A DNA stretch of 64,000 nt from Dimorphilus gyrociliatus (lineage: Eukaryota > Annelida > Polychaeta > Dinophilidae): positions 612,916 through 676,915 of the forward strand of contig CAJFCJ010000020.1 in NCBI GenBank assembly GCA_904063045.1, given 5' to 3'. This document shows, piece after piece, positions 52,956 to 64,000 of this stretch. Numbering within the stretch: the stretch's first letter is position 1; each line of letters starts with the position of its first letter. The translations under genes and the position numbers were made by a program. The notes beneath the pieces were generated by a model. That model was not told the DNA's origin. It saw only the letters and a program-made list of their open reading frames with translations, and did not search any database.

Positions 52956-53839
52956 TATAATGAAAATACGCAGAGATAATAATTACTTCTTATTTACAAT
53001 TTAAAGAGAAGGTGATTTTGATGCTGGTGATAACGAAGAAAATTTAACCAGTTATTTCTATAAATGTTACTTTGGCCTTTTTTTTTAAATAAATATTATA
53101 TTTAAAGTGATTCGACAACAACGATATCTAATCGTTTAATTTGTAGGTTTACATCATTTTGTACAATTTGCTTGAGGCCGCTCATATAAATTCAACACCA
53201 ACGTATTTTCAACAATTAGGTGAAAGAAGACTGGGAATGCATTAACGAAACAAGTTGGGCAATCCGATATTCAGAAAAGGCATATCTGATCGTTTCGAAG
53301 GATCGGCTATAAAGTCAAATATATACAAAGTCTGAGTAATGGGAGTGGCGTATTTTCTTGTGTAATACAACCGAACTATTACATTTCGAATGAAAAATTA
53401 ATAATGATATAAAGAAGCGGGCGGTCCCCTCATTGCTCAATCCCATAGCTTAATGTTATTGGCAAAATAATAGTACATAGGCCTATAAGACTACGTAGAT
53501 AAATAATATAGTTTTAGAAGACCGTGCATAAAAAAATGGCGTACACGCTTTGTGACGTAAGAGCCATTTTTGAAAAGATTAAAGAAACCGATCATACGCC
53601 AGGTGTCGCTCCGTCGAATCAGCTACGAGAGAAGGGTGAAGGTCAAATTTGACAACGTGGTCTCCACTTTGAAGAAGATAGGCAGCCTGCCAAGCCATCT
53701 GTTGCTTTCAGTAGCGCCTTTTATCGAAGAAGCTTAGGGAGACTCTGAAAGGAATACCGTGTTCGAATAATTACTTTAGATCGATTCGAGATCGAACGAT
53801 CAATTGTCAAATTTCCGCTGACTTCAGAAGAAAGACGTA
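52956..53839. promoter_or_regulatory. P450 3' UTR and KLF upstream region
   Basis: No gene seen. The right half is less AT-rich than its surroundings, as expected for a promoter/5' UTR of the KLF gene. Confidence 0.4.
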
Positions 53840-55745
53840 ATGCGAAGAAGAGCGGGAAAAATGGAATTCGAGCCTGATCAAGAAATGAAGAACGCCGCCG
53901 AATGTTTATTAGGACTGGCGAATTCTAGGCCGGCTAGGCCTAGTAGTTTACCAATAACAAACTGTTATCCGCCTACTGCTTCCGATTCGGATCAAGCTGT
54001 TTTCCAGATTGCCCGAATACTTACTGATCTCACAAAGTATAAACAAGAAGAACCAAAAGAGAAAAAATTAAGAGAAAGAAAACGAAAATCTTCAAGTTCA
54101 AATGCACGAAGAAAGAACGCAAAAAAGACACATGCTTGCCCGTATCAGTTTTGTGGAAAAGTGTACGGAAAGAGTTCGCACTTGAAAGCTCACCAACGAA
54201 CGCATACAGGTAACGCCCATCTTTTCTACTAGTATCTTGACCTATTCTAGTAAGGACACACAGACGTTTACAATAATCTACCGAGGTCACAGGCAAAATA
54301 GATATAATTAGAAATCTCGTTTGTTTCTATAGAAACTAATGTAGTAAAGATCTGTTCGATATATTGACGTAAAAATAAGTATTTAACTAAGGGGCCCAAC
54401 TTTTTGTGTTAAATAGTAAAACACACAAGCTTATTTATTAAAATACAAGTATATGTAGTAAAGCATTTATAGATAATTTCCTATCGACATAAACACGTTG
54501 AGAATCGTACAAAATCAGTCAGTACGTGGCTAAGAGCTTAGAAAACGAAACAGTTCCTTGGTACATCTTAGAGAAAACGTATATTACTGATATTTTTTTA
54601 CATATATTATAGCGTATGCGTATTATTAACAATTGATTAAGATCCATTATAATGGAATGATTAAGAGGCCTATGAATCGATAACTGCTTCTCTAACGAAC
54701 AGATAGAACGTGTATAGCTCTAATATTTGTTATTAATTAGACAAGAACACTTCTTACGATTGTTCTGTTGGAATCAAATGAAACCCAAAAGATTTTTTTT
54801 TATGTAAAAGCTTACAAGCGAACTAGCAACCGACGAAGCTAGTGAGCAGGCAGGCAGGCAAGCAGGCAGGCGGGCGAGCAGGCAAAGCTGTTAAAAAATA
54901 CCATCGGTCTTAGACGCTTGCATAAATTTTGACTGAAAACCGTCACACCTACTTTTTTTTTGAAAAAAACGAAAAAAGCACCTGCTGCCGAATATTGTCC
55001 TCTTTTGCACCTGTCACACCTGTCGCGTGCCGGGACAAGCCCCCGTCTTCTTTGTTGGCGCGAAATTGTAGATAATTTTCTAAAATTGAATTATAAATGA
55101 CGAACGGTTAAAAATAAATAAGCGGCTCTTGCCAAAGCAAATAGAAGTGTAGTGAGAAGAGGCTGTTAGTGATTATCTTTGACTTGACGCCCTCCGGGAA
55201 CTTCTCTTATAACGAGCAGATCTGGTATTTAACTCCTTCGATGAGTTTGATCGATATTTGAACAATACTATATGCCACTCTCTTATCACGTGATAATAAT
55301 TCAACTTATGTGTTAAATTATAGACAAAGATTTCCCATTTTAACCGGTTGTTGGCTTATCCCATATCTTGATCCCTGTCGAAATCCTTACAAATACATGT
55401 AAATAAAACCATTTAAATGTAAAATTTTCCCTAACAGGTGAGAGACCGTTTGAATGCAGTTGGCCAGAGTGCGTAAAGAAGTTTGCTCGTTCTGACGAGT
55501 TAGCAAGACATTACCGAACGCATACGGGAGAAAAGCGGTTCCAATGTCCTCTGTGTGAGAAAAAATTTATGAGGTCGGATCATTTGAAAAAACACGCCAG
55601 CCGGCATCCGGACTTTGATCCAGATATGTTAAAGAATGGTTTACATATCATTAACGATACGTTGAACAGTGACGGAATGTCTTCCACAACCTCTTCCATA
55701 CCGTCACCAACGCCATCTGATGGTAACTCGGTCAAGAATATGTGA
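53840..55745 (+). CDS. Kruppel-like factor (KLF9/13/16 type)
   Basis: Two exons, 53840-54209 and 55438-55745, give 225 residues. The N-terminal half is short with a serine/proline-rich stretch and a basic cluster ([18 protein letters not shown]) that could act as a nuclear signal. Three C2H2 fingers with KLF linkers follow: [19 protein letters not shown], then [19 protein letters not shown] and [17 protein letters not shown], with linkers THTGERPFE (across the intron) and THTGEKRFQ. The CP..CGK start and ARSDEL/MRSDHL contact residues are those of GC/CACCC-box binders (knowledge). The finger set is closest to the BTEB-like KLF9/13 group. The intron splits the first linker, a position common in KLF genes. 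It carries repeats and E-box/T-box-like sites. Confidence 0.93.
54845..54886. repeat. (CAGG)n-like simple repeat in KLF intron
   Basis: Tandem CAGG/CAAG/CGGG tetranucleotide units in an otherwise AT-rich intron. Confidence 0.8.
54941..55030. promoter_or_regulatory. Candidate intronic enhancer: E-box and T-box-like cluster
   Basis: Within 90 bases there are three TCACACCT/CACACCTG sequences and two further CACCTG E-boxes (near 54944, 54979, 55008 and 55015), embedded in GC-richer sequence inside the KLF intron. Cluster density suggests a cis-element; no proof of activity. Confidence 0.3.
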
Positions 55746-56638
55746 CTTGGTCGTCTTCTGTCATTTTCAAGTGTTCAGAACTTCCCCTCCGCGTTTTCTT
55801 TACGTCTGCAACTTTTCGTAAATCATGCTCTAGTCTTTATTTTGTGCTTAAACGGCCGTTGTGTGCTGTAATAATACAGTTTTCTGTTTAATATAAACTT
55901 AACCTGCGTTTGAATTGACTTTTATAAATATAAAAAGCGTTAAACTTTCGTTACGTAAATCAACTCAAAATCTAACTGATGGAGACCACACGTTGGGTTC
56001 GCTCTAATTAAACTCTTTTCGGCAAAATTAAACAAAGATTTCTTACTCAAGTACGTGCTTTGATAATTTGGGGTTATTCAAATCTCTTTTACTTTACTCG
56101 GCGGAACACTCAAATAGTTACTCTAACAGACTCCTATCTGACCTATTTCAGAACCCTGCTGAGAACCAAATAACGTACATTGCTTTAATAATCACAGTAG
56201 GCAGTCACTGTTATAAGCTTTGTCAATTGAATTTTAACTTTCAGGTATATTTACTAAAGACGTGATAATAATAGGAGATTCGATTTCTTTTAATAATCGA
56301 AATTTTTTTAATAAATATTAGTCTCCAATTTAGACCTAATTATTAAGTTTTATAGTTTTATTGGAAATGATATTTACTCAATAACTTCTGAATACAATTG
56401 TCCTATACAATTTACTATTGCTACATTGAATAGGAAATTTGTAAATAACATTTTGTAGGCTTTTTTAGGGAAATATCCCGTAGATGGAGCCAGGCTCTGG
56501 CAAATGTTCTAACCAATGAAATTCTTACTATCCATACACAAGCATTATTATTGGTTGCTGAACAATTATGCAATAGAACAGGAAGCTCTGTTAAGCGTGT
56601 TCTACTTCCGGCGGCATTGAGCGAAAATAACCGAAGTT
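55746..56638. other. KLF 3' UTR and RPB5 promoter region
   Basis: About 900 bases, no gene recognised. An open frame at 56068-56265 has no supporting features. Confidence 0.4.
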
Positions 56639-57648
56639 ATGGATGAGGAGCAAGAAACTTATAATTTATGGCGGATCAGAAAGACTGTAATGCAGGTATA
56701 AAGTTTAATAGATAACACTCTTATTTTATTTTTACAATACGACAAATTTAACTGAATTTTTAATAGCTTTGCCATGATCGAGGCTATCTCGTCACTCAAG
56801 ATGAATTGGATATGACGTTTGACGACTTTAAGGGTACATTTTGCAATAACGCAAAGTAAAGTGCAATATTTTCTGATTTACTTATCTCTAATTTTCTCTA
56901 TTCGTTATTTTCAGTCAGAGGAGGCCGAACCGAAGCGACTTAATCATTCTGGTCGCTCACAATGATGATCCAACAGATCAATTATTCGTGTTCTTTCCTG
57001 AAGAACCTAAAGTTGGAATAAAAACCATCAAAACCTACTGTCAAAGAATGCAACAGGAGAATATTTCTAGAGCAATTATAATAGTTCAGTTAGGCATGAC
57101 CCCCTCTGCTAAGCAAGTTGGTTTTGCTTCTCTTATAATATCTTTGATATTTTACTAAATGGATACTTTTATCACTTTATTTCAGTCTTTAGTTGATCTC
57201 GCACCAAAGTACATTATGGAGCAATTTATGGAAACTGAGCTTTTAGTGAATATAACAGAGCATCAAGTTAGATTTCTTTAATCGCTTTTTTAAGATATCC
57301 ATCTTAAAAATTTCTTTCATCTTTTTCAGTTGGTTCCCGAGCACGTGTTGATGACTCCAGATGAAAAAAAAGAATTGTTGGATAGATAGTAAGCTTCTAC
57401 GCTCCAATTATGATTGATTATTAAAACTTTCTTTGCTTATTTTAGTAAATTGAAAGAGTCTCAGTTACCCAGAATTCAGCAGGGAGATCCTGTTGCGAGA
57501 TATTTTGGTTTAAAACGAGGACAGGTCAGTGCAACTTAGAGTTCTTTTATAAAATACTTAATCAATCCTTCTAATTTTTTAGGTTGTTAAAATTATTCGT
57601 CCGTCAGAAACGGCAGGAAGATATATTACATATAGACTTGTTGTTTAA
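56639..57648 (+). CDS. POLR2E: RNA polymerases I/II/III subunit RPB5
   Basis: Seven exons in phase: 56639-56695, 56767-56855, 56915-57116, 57186-57266, 57330-57388, 57446-57524 and 57583-57648, giving 210 residues, the same as the human subunit. The protein reads [77 protein letters not shown] and a nearly invariant C-terminal [20 protein letters not shown] then [13 protein letters not shown]. Role (knowledge): shared subunit of all three nuclear polymerases, at the DNA-entry jaw; the C-terminal part is the archaeal RpoH-like domain. Seven exons in 1 kb with introns of about 57-75 bases show how compact this genome is. Confidence 0.97.
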
Positions 57649-58629
57649 GTTCATTTACCTTTTATTACGTTTAAATATATGTGAACATATGGCTAAAAAG
57701 TAAGAAATATATCTATGTTTATATAGAATTTAAAGTCGATCTATAAAACAATCATGAGATTTGATCTTTTTGTTCAATACAAAGATCGAGTTATCAAAAT
57801 GGCTTTTGTCAAAAGAAACATAATAATTATACTTAATGTTTCTTATTGTTGGAACTATTCTTTATTACTAAAACAGTTATTATTTTTAAATACAAGTAAA
57901 TTTTTGAATAGATAAGAAAGACGTTAAGAGATCCTGTATGGTAGGCTAAGAAGAGAGTCTTGTTTCATGATCAGAAATATTAGAGCGATAAATGATAACA
58001 GCTCTTTCGCACTCATTATGGGATGAACTTTATCAAACTAGCCGTAAGCAAAGAAAAAAGCTGCCGACTAAAAAAAAGTAGACTAGACAGCTATGAGATA
58101 AACCAGAGCTATTTTAGTTAACCGCTGACATACGCATTTCTTTGCCCTTCTCTTTGATTTAAGGAAAACGCTACAATCGACAAGCATATGATGGGATAAT
58201 TTATTTAAGCATTGTCCAAAGTTTTTGTTCTATTTACATTTTAAACACTTCAATTCAAGAGATGCGTTTAAAATGTTAAATTTTAATTTCACCATCAATT
58301 AATCACAGCAGACGAAATTTCCACAGCAAAAATCCTGTACAATTCATTTTGGCACTTGTGGTTTCGAGAACATTAAGGAAAACAGTGAGAAAATAGAAAA
58401 AGAAAATAAATACTAATTATCATAGAGGAGAAAAGAAAAGAATAGTAAAATAATCAACATAACTGAGACTCTGTTCCTCCGATAAGGATAAACTACACAC
58501 GAATAAGGGTCAATATGGGTATCAATTCAATCAAACTAGTTTGCAGGATCTTCTGATGCCTCCTCCAAAATTCAAATGAACTAATTGCATTCGTTATTTG
58601 AAAGGTTAGGTTCTGGCAAAAAAAATTCA
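57649..58629. other. Convergent 3' region, no gene seen
   Basis: About 980 bases between the stops of RPB5 and the ALP-type gene; AT-rich, no coding signal on either strand. Confidence 0.5.
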
Positions 58630-61268
58630 CTAGAAATCGGAAGCTCCAGCGAATTGAGGTTTTGCAGGAGACTGATTGACATTACGCTGATTATAAGCTT
58701 GTGGAGCCCTACGATTTTCAGATTCTTGAATCAACCTATATGTCTCAGAATCTTGCATATTAAAATTTTTAGAACCGGGGCCGCCCGTTACTCTGTAATT
58801 TGGAATTCAGGTTAGGGAAAATATTTTTGCAATAAAAAGAATCATACTGTAGAGTTCCTTGTCCAGGTCTTCCAGTAGTTTGGCTTACCAATGCTTCTTT
58901 AGCATTCTCTCTCGAGTAAAGAGCTAAAGGAGAGTTATACTGCAAGTGTTTGACTTGAGCAGTGTCAGAATTCTGATCAGCAACTTGCTGATATTGTGGT
59001 CCATCAAATCCATGATGGATATTTTGAACGCGAGGTTGATGAACTGCCTGCACATCCGGATTTGGCGAAACAGATTTGAAATTAACCCTTTGGGCGGGCG
59101 GTTGCTGTCCAGAAATTTCATTAGATCTATTAACTTCCCATGGTTTCAAAGTTCCTGATAAAATTATTCATAGAAATAAACATCTGGTATCTAATCAAAA
59201 GATTAAATTGTGTAACTCACCAGAATTTTTAAGGGTACCCATCCAAGCAGGAGGTGCACTGCTTTGTTGCTCGAAACGGTTCACTTCCATAGGCGCCCTG
59301 TTTACAGGTATAGGAGCGTTGGTGTTAGGCGCTCTAATCGGGGCCCAAGATTGTTGTGGTTTAGGTCTAGAAGAATTGGGGGTCCATCCTGGTTCCTTTA
59401 AACCTGAAGGAATTGAGGCCCAATGTGACGGATCTGGTTTTCGCCAGGTTCGGGTTGTGTATTGGCCAGGAGGGACACTGGATGCTCGAAAATTCCGGTC
59501 TGTCGGAGGGGTTCGGGATGGTTAGTGACTTTAATGGATTAATAATATAAATTTGTATCCTATTCCTTACTTATACTTGTCGTGAATTAATACGTCTTCT
59601 TCTAAAATAAAACTAAGTTAATTTCAGTTAGTGTCAGTAAATTTATATTCGTCTAAAAAAAGAGCACCAATAGAAAAACTCTCACACTCCCGAAAGTTTT
59701 ACTGTATAAACACAATGGTATGCAATATACAGTAGAACAGAATTCCTCGTTTAATTAAAAACTAATTAAGTAAGAGTATCGAATCTATTATTAAAATATG
59801 ATACATTACAAGTGTGGATTTTTGGTTTACCAGTTAAAAGCATGCCTAAACGGAAAAAGTAGATAAATTATAAATAGATATTTTTTATGAATCATAATTT
59901 GAAAGAAGAAAAAGATATTAAAGGTTGAATTAAAGGAGAGTGAGGAGAAAAACTGGACCTACAAAATGAACTTACCTCTATTCTGCGAAAAGTCCATATT
60001 ATTTCTTACTGGAGCGTTGGTGAACATTCTTTTTATTTCCGAAACTGGTTTATGATTGTAATCTTCATCACCTTGTTGCGCTATCTCACCAATGTAGTTA
60101 GCTGAAAAAAGAGCGTTATCCAAGCTTCTTTTAACCTGTGTCAACATACTATCCGGCTTTCTTGGCTGAGAATAGTCTACTCCAAAAGATGGTGCCGAAT
60201 TTGTTGGTGTCTTCTGCGGTGGGCAGAAAGGTTGCGGTCTGTAGAGCTATATATATACGAGATTATTTCCCTAAATCAAGTGTTTTTTTAATTTTTGAAA
60301 TATGTTATTGTTTATAATACTGTCGCATTTCTCTTAAGATAAGTCCTTGTCAAATTACCTGTGCTGGCTGAACTGGTTGAGTATAACCGGTAAAGGGCTG
60401 CATAGTTGGTGCTGCGTTGTACTGAGATCCGCTGTAAAGTAAAAAAATTATAGAAATATACGTCTGTAAACCAGTCGAATTCGAGGAAAGTTTATGTATA
60501 AAATCATCACGTGACAGACTATCTAGAATAAGAATTGTGAGGGAGGAAAACATTTTATACAACCAGCAATATTTTCTAACAGTTTCCTTTCTATTAATAG
60601 AAAACCCTTGTTTTTTCTTTTAAATCAAGGTATGATGCTTATCTACGATATCCTTTTTGTCCTTGAGTAACAATATCTTGTTAGACGTCGTATTATTTTA
60701 AACTTGCGAAACGTGAGATTATTGACCTAGTCGGACAGCAGTATACACTTTTAGGCGTTCGTACTGCACCATTCTCTCTTATTTTTCTCTCTCTCTTTTT
60801 CGTTTTTTGGCGGTTATAAAAAAATATTGAGTTTGCTAGGACTATAGTGTTTCTACACACAATTTTACAAATATTTTAAACATGTTTGTATACTAATGCA
60901 TATATACATACCCTCTTTTTATTCTTAAACTGCAACTTCCTCCGCAACCTTTAATTACGTCCTGGGCTTGTTTATGGGTCATATGGGATGCATCATAGTT
61001 TTCTATAGCATTGATAATGTCCCCTCTATGAAGTTCTCCTTCTGCAGGACTACCAACAAAAACCTGTTGAATAGACACCTTAGTGAGTCAATGACCTTCG
61101 GAATTCTTGACTAAAGAGCTCGAAAATAATGGAAAGATTATGAAAAAATGTCTTCACCCTCTGTATTGTTAAGGGTGTCTTAAAATCCTTTCCACCCTGT
61201 AACCGAAAACCCCAGGGCGTCGAAAAAGAATCTCTGTAGAGACGGACTTGGAATTCCGAAGACGCCAT
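58630..61268 (-). CDS. PDZ protein of ALP/Enigma/Zasp type without LIM domains
   Basis: Seven exons in phase: 61158-61268, 60912-61078, 60359-60431, 59976-60246, 59221-59499, 58848-59154 and 58630-58792, giving 456 residues. The PDZ domain has the ALP-type carboxylate loop PWGFRLQGG at about residue 18, then VGSPAEGELHRGDIINAIEN and HKQAQDVIKGCGGSCSL. A linker includes a ZM-like stretch (MLTQVKRSLDNALFSANYIG). The C-terminal NSPLALYSRENAKEALVSQT and NFNMQDSETYRLIQES match the conserved region upstream of LIM domains in PDLIM/Zasp, but the frame stops at 58630 before any LIM. Role (knowledge): Z-disc and stress-fibre adaptors binding alpha-actinin. This is either a natural short isoform or a LIM-less paralogue; LIM exons were not seen downstream. 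Confidence 0.85.
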
Positions 61269-62432
61269 AGTAGTTACTTTTTGCTGGAACTGAGGGTTGT
61301 TTGCAGCTCACGGCCGCATAGTTGTCTAAAAGCGAGGCTTCTCTTTCCTGACGGGTATTTTTGGTTTATCTAATACTTTCTTTTTTATTTACACTACTCC
61401 ATCTAGCGGTCTATATTATATTTGAAATTCGCTAGTGAGCTATTTAAAATCTAAACAGTTTCACTAAAAAATGATTTCATTCCAGTCATATTTTTAAATA
61501 TTAATTTACCTTATACTGTATTTTTAGAAAGGTAAAAGAAAAAGCAGCAAAATGAAACATAACCTGCAGAGAGATTGCCTTTTTAAATATTTTTATAAAA
61601 GATCCGGTAATCATGTAATTTTCCTTTTAATTCATTTAATTTTTTTTTATACTATCGATCTTTTTTTTGTAATTTTGAACTGATCGAAATATTTCGCTTA
61701 AACGTTTCAATATGATATATTTTTCCAAGTTTACACTTTAGAACATAAACGCTACATAATTCATAAATAAATATTTATAGAGAAGAGAAAGAGATAGATA
61801 GAGATGGAGAGAGAGTGGAGGGGAGAAAGATTTAGAAAGGAGGGAAGATATTCAGAAATAAGCTGGAAAAACACTAACGACACCTACTAATATCAAATTT
61901 TCAGAAAGAAACTTTTTAGATGACTTTTCATATTTTGTAAGATAGTTTCCCTCCCCTTCTTTCATTTTTTCTTCGATACCTCTAGTATATAAAAATCATA
62001 GGTATTTAACTCGGTCAACTGCTTTACAACAACACTCGGCGAGATTATCAACATATCTCTGCGTAACATATTGCTGCAGCGTCAGGGTATATAACAGCAG
62101 AAGAAAATTCTTCAGATGCTTGTTACCCTGGTTAGGTTAGGCCATGTTCAGGTTTTATTAGAATTGAGCTGAGGTAGGAAAACGACATGGACTTATAACT
62201 AAAGTCTACGAGAGACTAAAAACTGATATCCTTTCGTGGCCTTTAGCTTTCGTATGCAAAAAAAAGTGGGAGAGGGCAGGGGGAGGTGCGGTAAAATTTT
62301 ATGTTCTTTTTCAGCCTACCTAGCGGAACGCTATACCCTCTACAATACACGCAGGCAGCGAAGTAGGCATTTACCAGTCTGCAATGCAACGGCTAAAAAT
62401 ACGTCGGTCGAGAAAATTTTGCTGAGTTTAGC
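61269..62432. promoter_or_regulatory. Divergent intergenic region between the two PDZ genes
   Basis: About 1.2 kb between two divergent ATGs. Includes a GA-rich purine tract at about 61779-61860. No other gene. Confidence 0.45.
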
Positions 62433-64000
62433 ATGAGTGAAACAATCTGCCTGCGACGGCCTTCTTCCGACGTTCCTTGGGGTTTCCGGCTTAAAGGAGG
62501 AAGAGATTACCAATGTCCAATAATAGTTCAAAGGGTAAGTGATTGATTATTGAGTATAAATGGTAAATAAACAATTTTTTCGTTAAGTTTGTTTATTCGT
62601 TTGTTTTCTTAATTAAAAATCGACTGTTTTCGTTCTACAACTTAATAATAGGTAACCGTGGGTAGTATAGCTGGGACGGGACTATCGGTTGGTGATATTA
62701 TTACAAAAATTGGCAGCTATGACACGGCTAATTTAAATCTGAATGAAACGCAAGAGTTGATAAAATGCTCTGGAAATTTACTGCAGTTAAACGTTATCAG
62801 GTTGTATTCTATTTTTAATCAACGTATGTAAATTATACTCTTTTTTATGCCTATACTTTAAAAAAAGCAGAACGGGACAATCTGGCCAACAATATCACCC
62901 ACAACAACAATACTACCAGCAGCAGCCGCAGCAGCAATATCAACCATACGAACAGCAAAACTTTCAACAAGCCTACTATTCTCCCCAAGAGCAAGTGGAT
63001 CCTTATCAAAACTCTTACTATTCTTCGCAATATAATCAATCTAGTGACTGCTACGGCGGTCAGAACTATACTGGAGGTTACAGTTCACCTACTCCTCAAA
63101 ATCAACGCTACGAGCAACCAGCTTACAACCGATATCCGTCGTATCAGTCAAGTGGAACTTTTTCTCCTAGTAGCGAAATATCTAACCAGCAAGGAATGAG
63201 CCAGACAAGCGATAGAACTTACTCGCCAATTAGAAGTGTACAAGCGCCCATATCACCGGTGACAGAAAATCCTCCCAGTCATTACAATCAGTATGGAGCA
63301 CCTATTCAACAAAATAGAACCTTTTCTCCAGTGAGCTCGATTCAATCTCCACCTTCTACACCTAATCAACTTAACTACGGTACAAATCAAATGCAAGCTC
63401 CCTTTGGGGGATCTCCCCGTTATCTTCGTCAGACATCGTCTGACTTCAACGCTAAGCCGAAGCCGTTTGGATTTAATCAGGCTGCAGTGTCATCGTCAAC
63501 AAGCGAATTATCTGATAATTCAGAGGTTCGGCATTGCTTCTCGCCACCTCTTTCTGCCCCCTATGTACCAAATACGTCTGTATCTGTCCCACCTCCAGCA
63601 GTTTTATCAACTAATCCTCCTCCCGCTCCTCCTCCCGCTCCTCCTCCAGTTCCTCCTCCTCTACATTCTATTCCTCAGGTAAACCTATTATAGACGATAA
63701 AAAAAGACTTTGTTTCAGGAGGATTGTCAATATAGTTGTTAATCTCTTTTTTGTGTTTCAGGCGCCTGCTATAACTAATACCAGACTTGAACAGCAATTG
63801 GAAAACATACAAAAATTCGGTTCTCTTCCTAAACCTGTAATGACGAATATGACTGAGCTGGAAAAACCAAAAGATAAACCTAAGAGTCCCATCTCGGACA
63901 ATAGAGTTCAACACAAAATACCTGATGCAATTTTAAATATGGCTGCAAGTAAAGGATCTGACAAGAAACCATGGTCATATGCTCCTGATTTGGATGTCAT
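62433..64000 (+). CDS. Second PDZ protein of ALP/Zasp type, partial (runs off the window)
   Basis: Exons 62433-62534, 62652-62800, 62868-63678 and 63762 onward, all in phase. Begins MSETICLRRPSSDVPWGFRL with the same PWGFRL-GG carboxylate lo op as its neighbour, then VGSIAGTGLSVGDIITKIGS and NLNETQELIKCSGN. It has the same intron positions as the minus-strand gene: after the Q-R at the end of the first exon, and near the end of the PDZ. After the PDZ comes a very Gln/Tyr-rich segment, then Ser/Pro-rich repeats (FSPSSEI, TFSPVSSIQSPP) and a polyproline stretch (PPPAPPPAPPPVPPP) at 63610-63660. The last exon seen contains PDAILNMAASKGSDKKPWSYAP. LIM domains, if present, lie beyond the right edge. 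Likely an actin-associated scaffold. Confidence 0.82.

Noticed and set aside
59076-59525. 149-residue plus-strand open frame opposite the ALP-type gene
   Set aside because: Antisense to phase-verified exons 59221-59499 and 58848-59154; no domain.

Overview
The window is eukaryotic and animal. It is AT-rich, its genes are split by short GT-AG introns (often 40-70 bases), and nearly every recognisable product belongs to a metazoan family: tetraspanin, hyccin, PRDM, nuclear receptor, REEP, MPRIP/outspread, KLF and ALP/Zasp-type PDZ proteins. The gene content and compactness suggest a small-genome invertebrate, perhaps a lophotrochozoan such as an annelid; this is inference, since no rRNA or mitochondrial marker is present. 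I reassembled exons by hand from reading frame, splice signals and phase. Exon lengths are phase-consistent for almost all genes below.

Layout: a partial NACHT-WD (NWD-like) gene (151-1436, -); a small membrane protein with an NPxY tail (2880-3437, -); hyccin/FAM126 (3580-8482, -); a tetraspanin (9195-10062, +); a transposase-type HTH DNA-binding protein (10239-11402, -); a PR-domain protein with seven PLAG-like zinc fingers (11643-13962, -); an intronless GT15 (Kre2/Mnt1-type) glycosyltransferase (14868-16085, +), tail-to-tail with MGAT1 (16486-18897, -); about 3 kb with no gene seen; NTH1 (22026-23067, +); a small coiled-coil ORF (23171-23650, +); REEP5/6 with two alternative versions of one exon (24175-26496, -); a divergent nuclear receptor (26849-28153, +); an unassigned 328-residue protein (28594-29640, +); phosphoglycerate mutase (29988-30940, -); CDR2 (31291-32576, +); a coiled-coil plus death-domain protein (33089-34925, -); the 14 kb MPRIP/outspread gene (36097-50040, -); a cytochrome P450 (50541-52955, +); a KLF9/13-type factor (53840-55745, +); RNA polymerase subunit RPB5 (56639-57648, +); and two head-to-head PDZ genes of the ALP/Zasp type (58630-61268, - and 62433 to the end, +).

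These are mostly independent housekeeping, cytoskeletal, membrane-trafficking and regulatory genes, not one pathway. The functional groupings I can see are the two Golgi-type glycosyltransferases side by side (GT15 and MGAT1) and the actin-linked genes (MPRIP and the PDZ pair). Many neighbours are head-to-head with only 350-700 bases between start codons, so shared promoters are likely.

No single undescribed system stands out. The best leads are the mutually exclusive exon pair in REEP5/6, the PR domain joined to a PLAG-type finger array, the fungal-type GT15 enzyme in an animal genome, the internal start of MPRIP and the divergently transcribed PDZ paralogues. No CRISPR array, insertion sequence, rRNA or tRNA was found.
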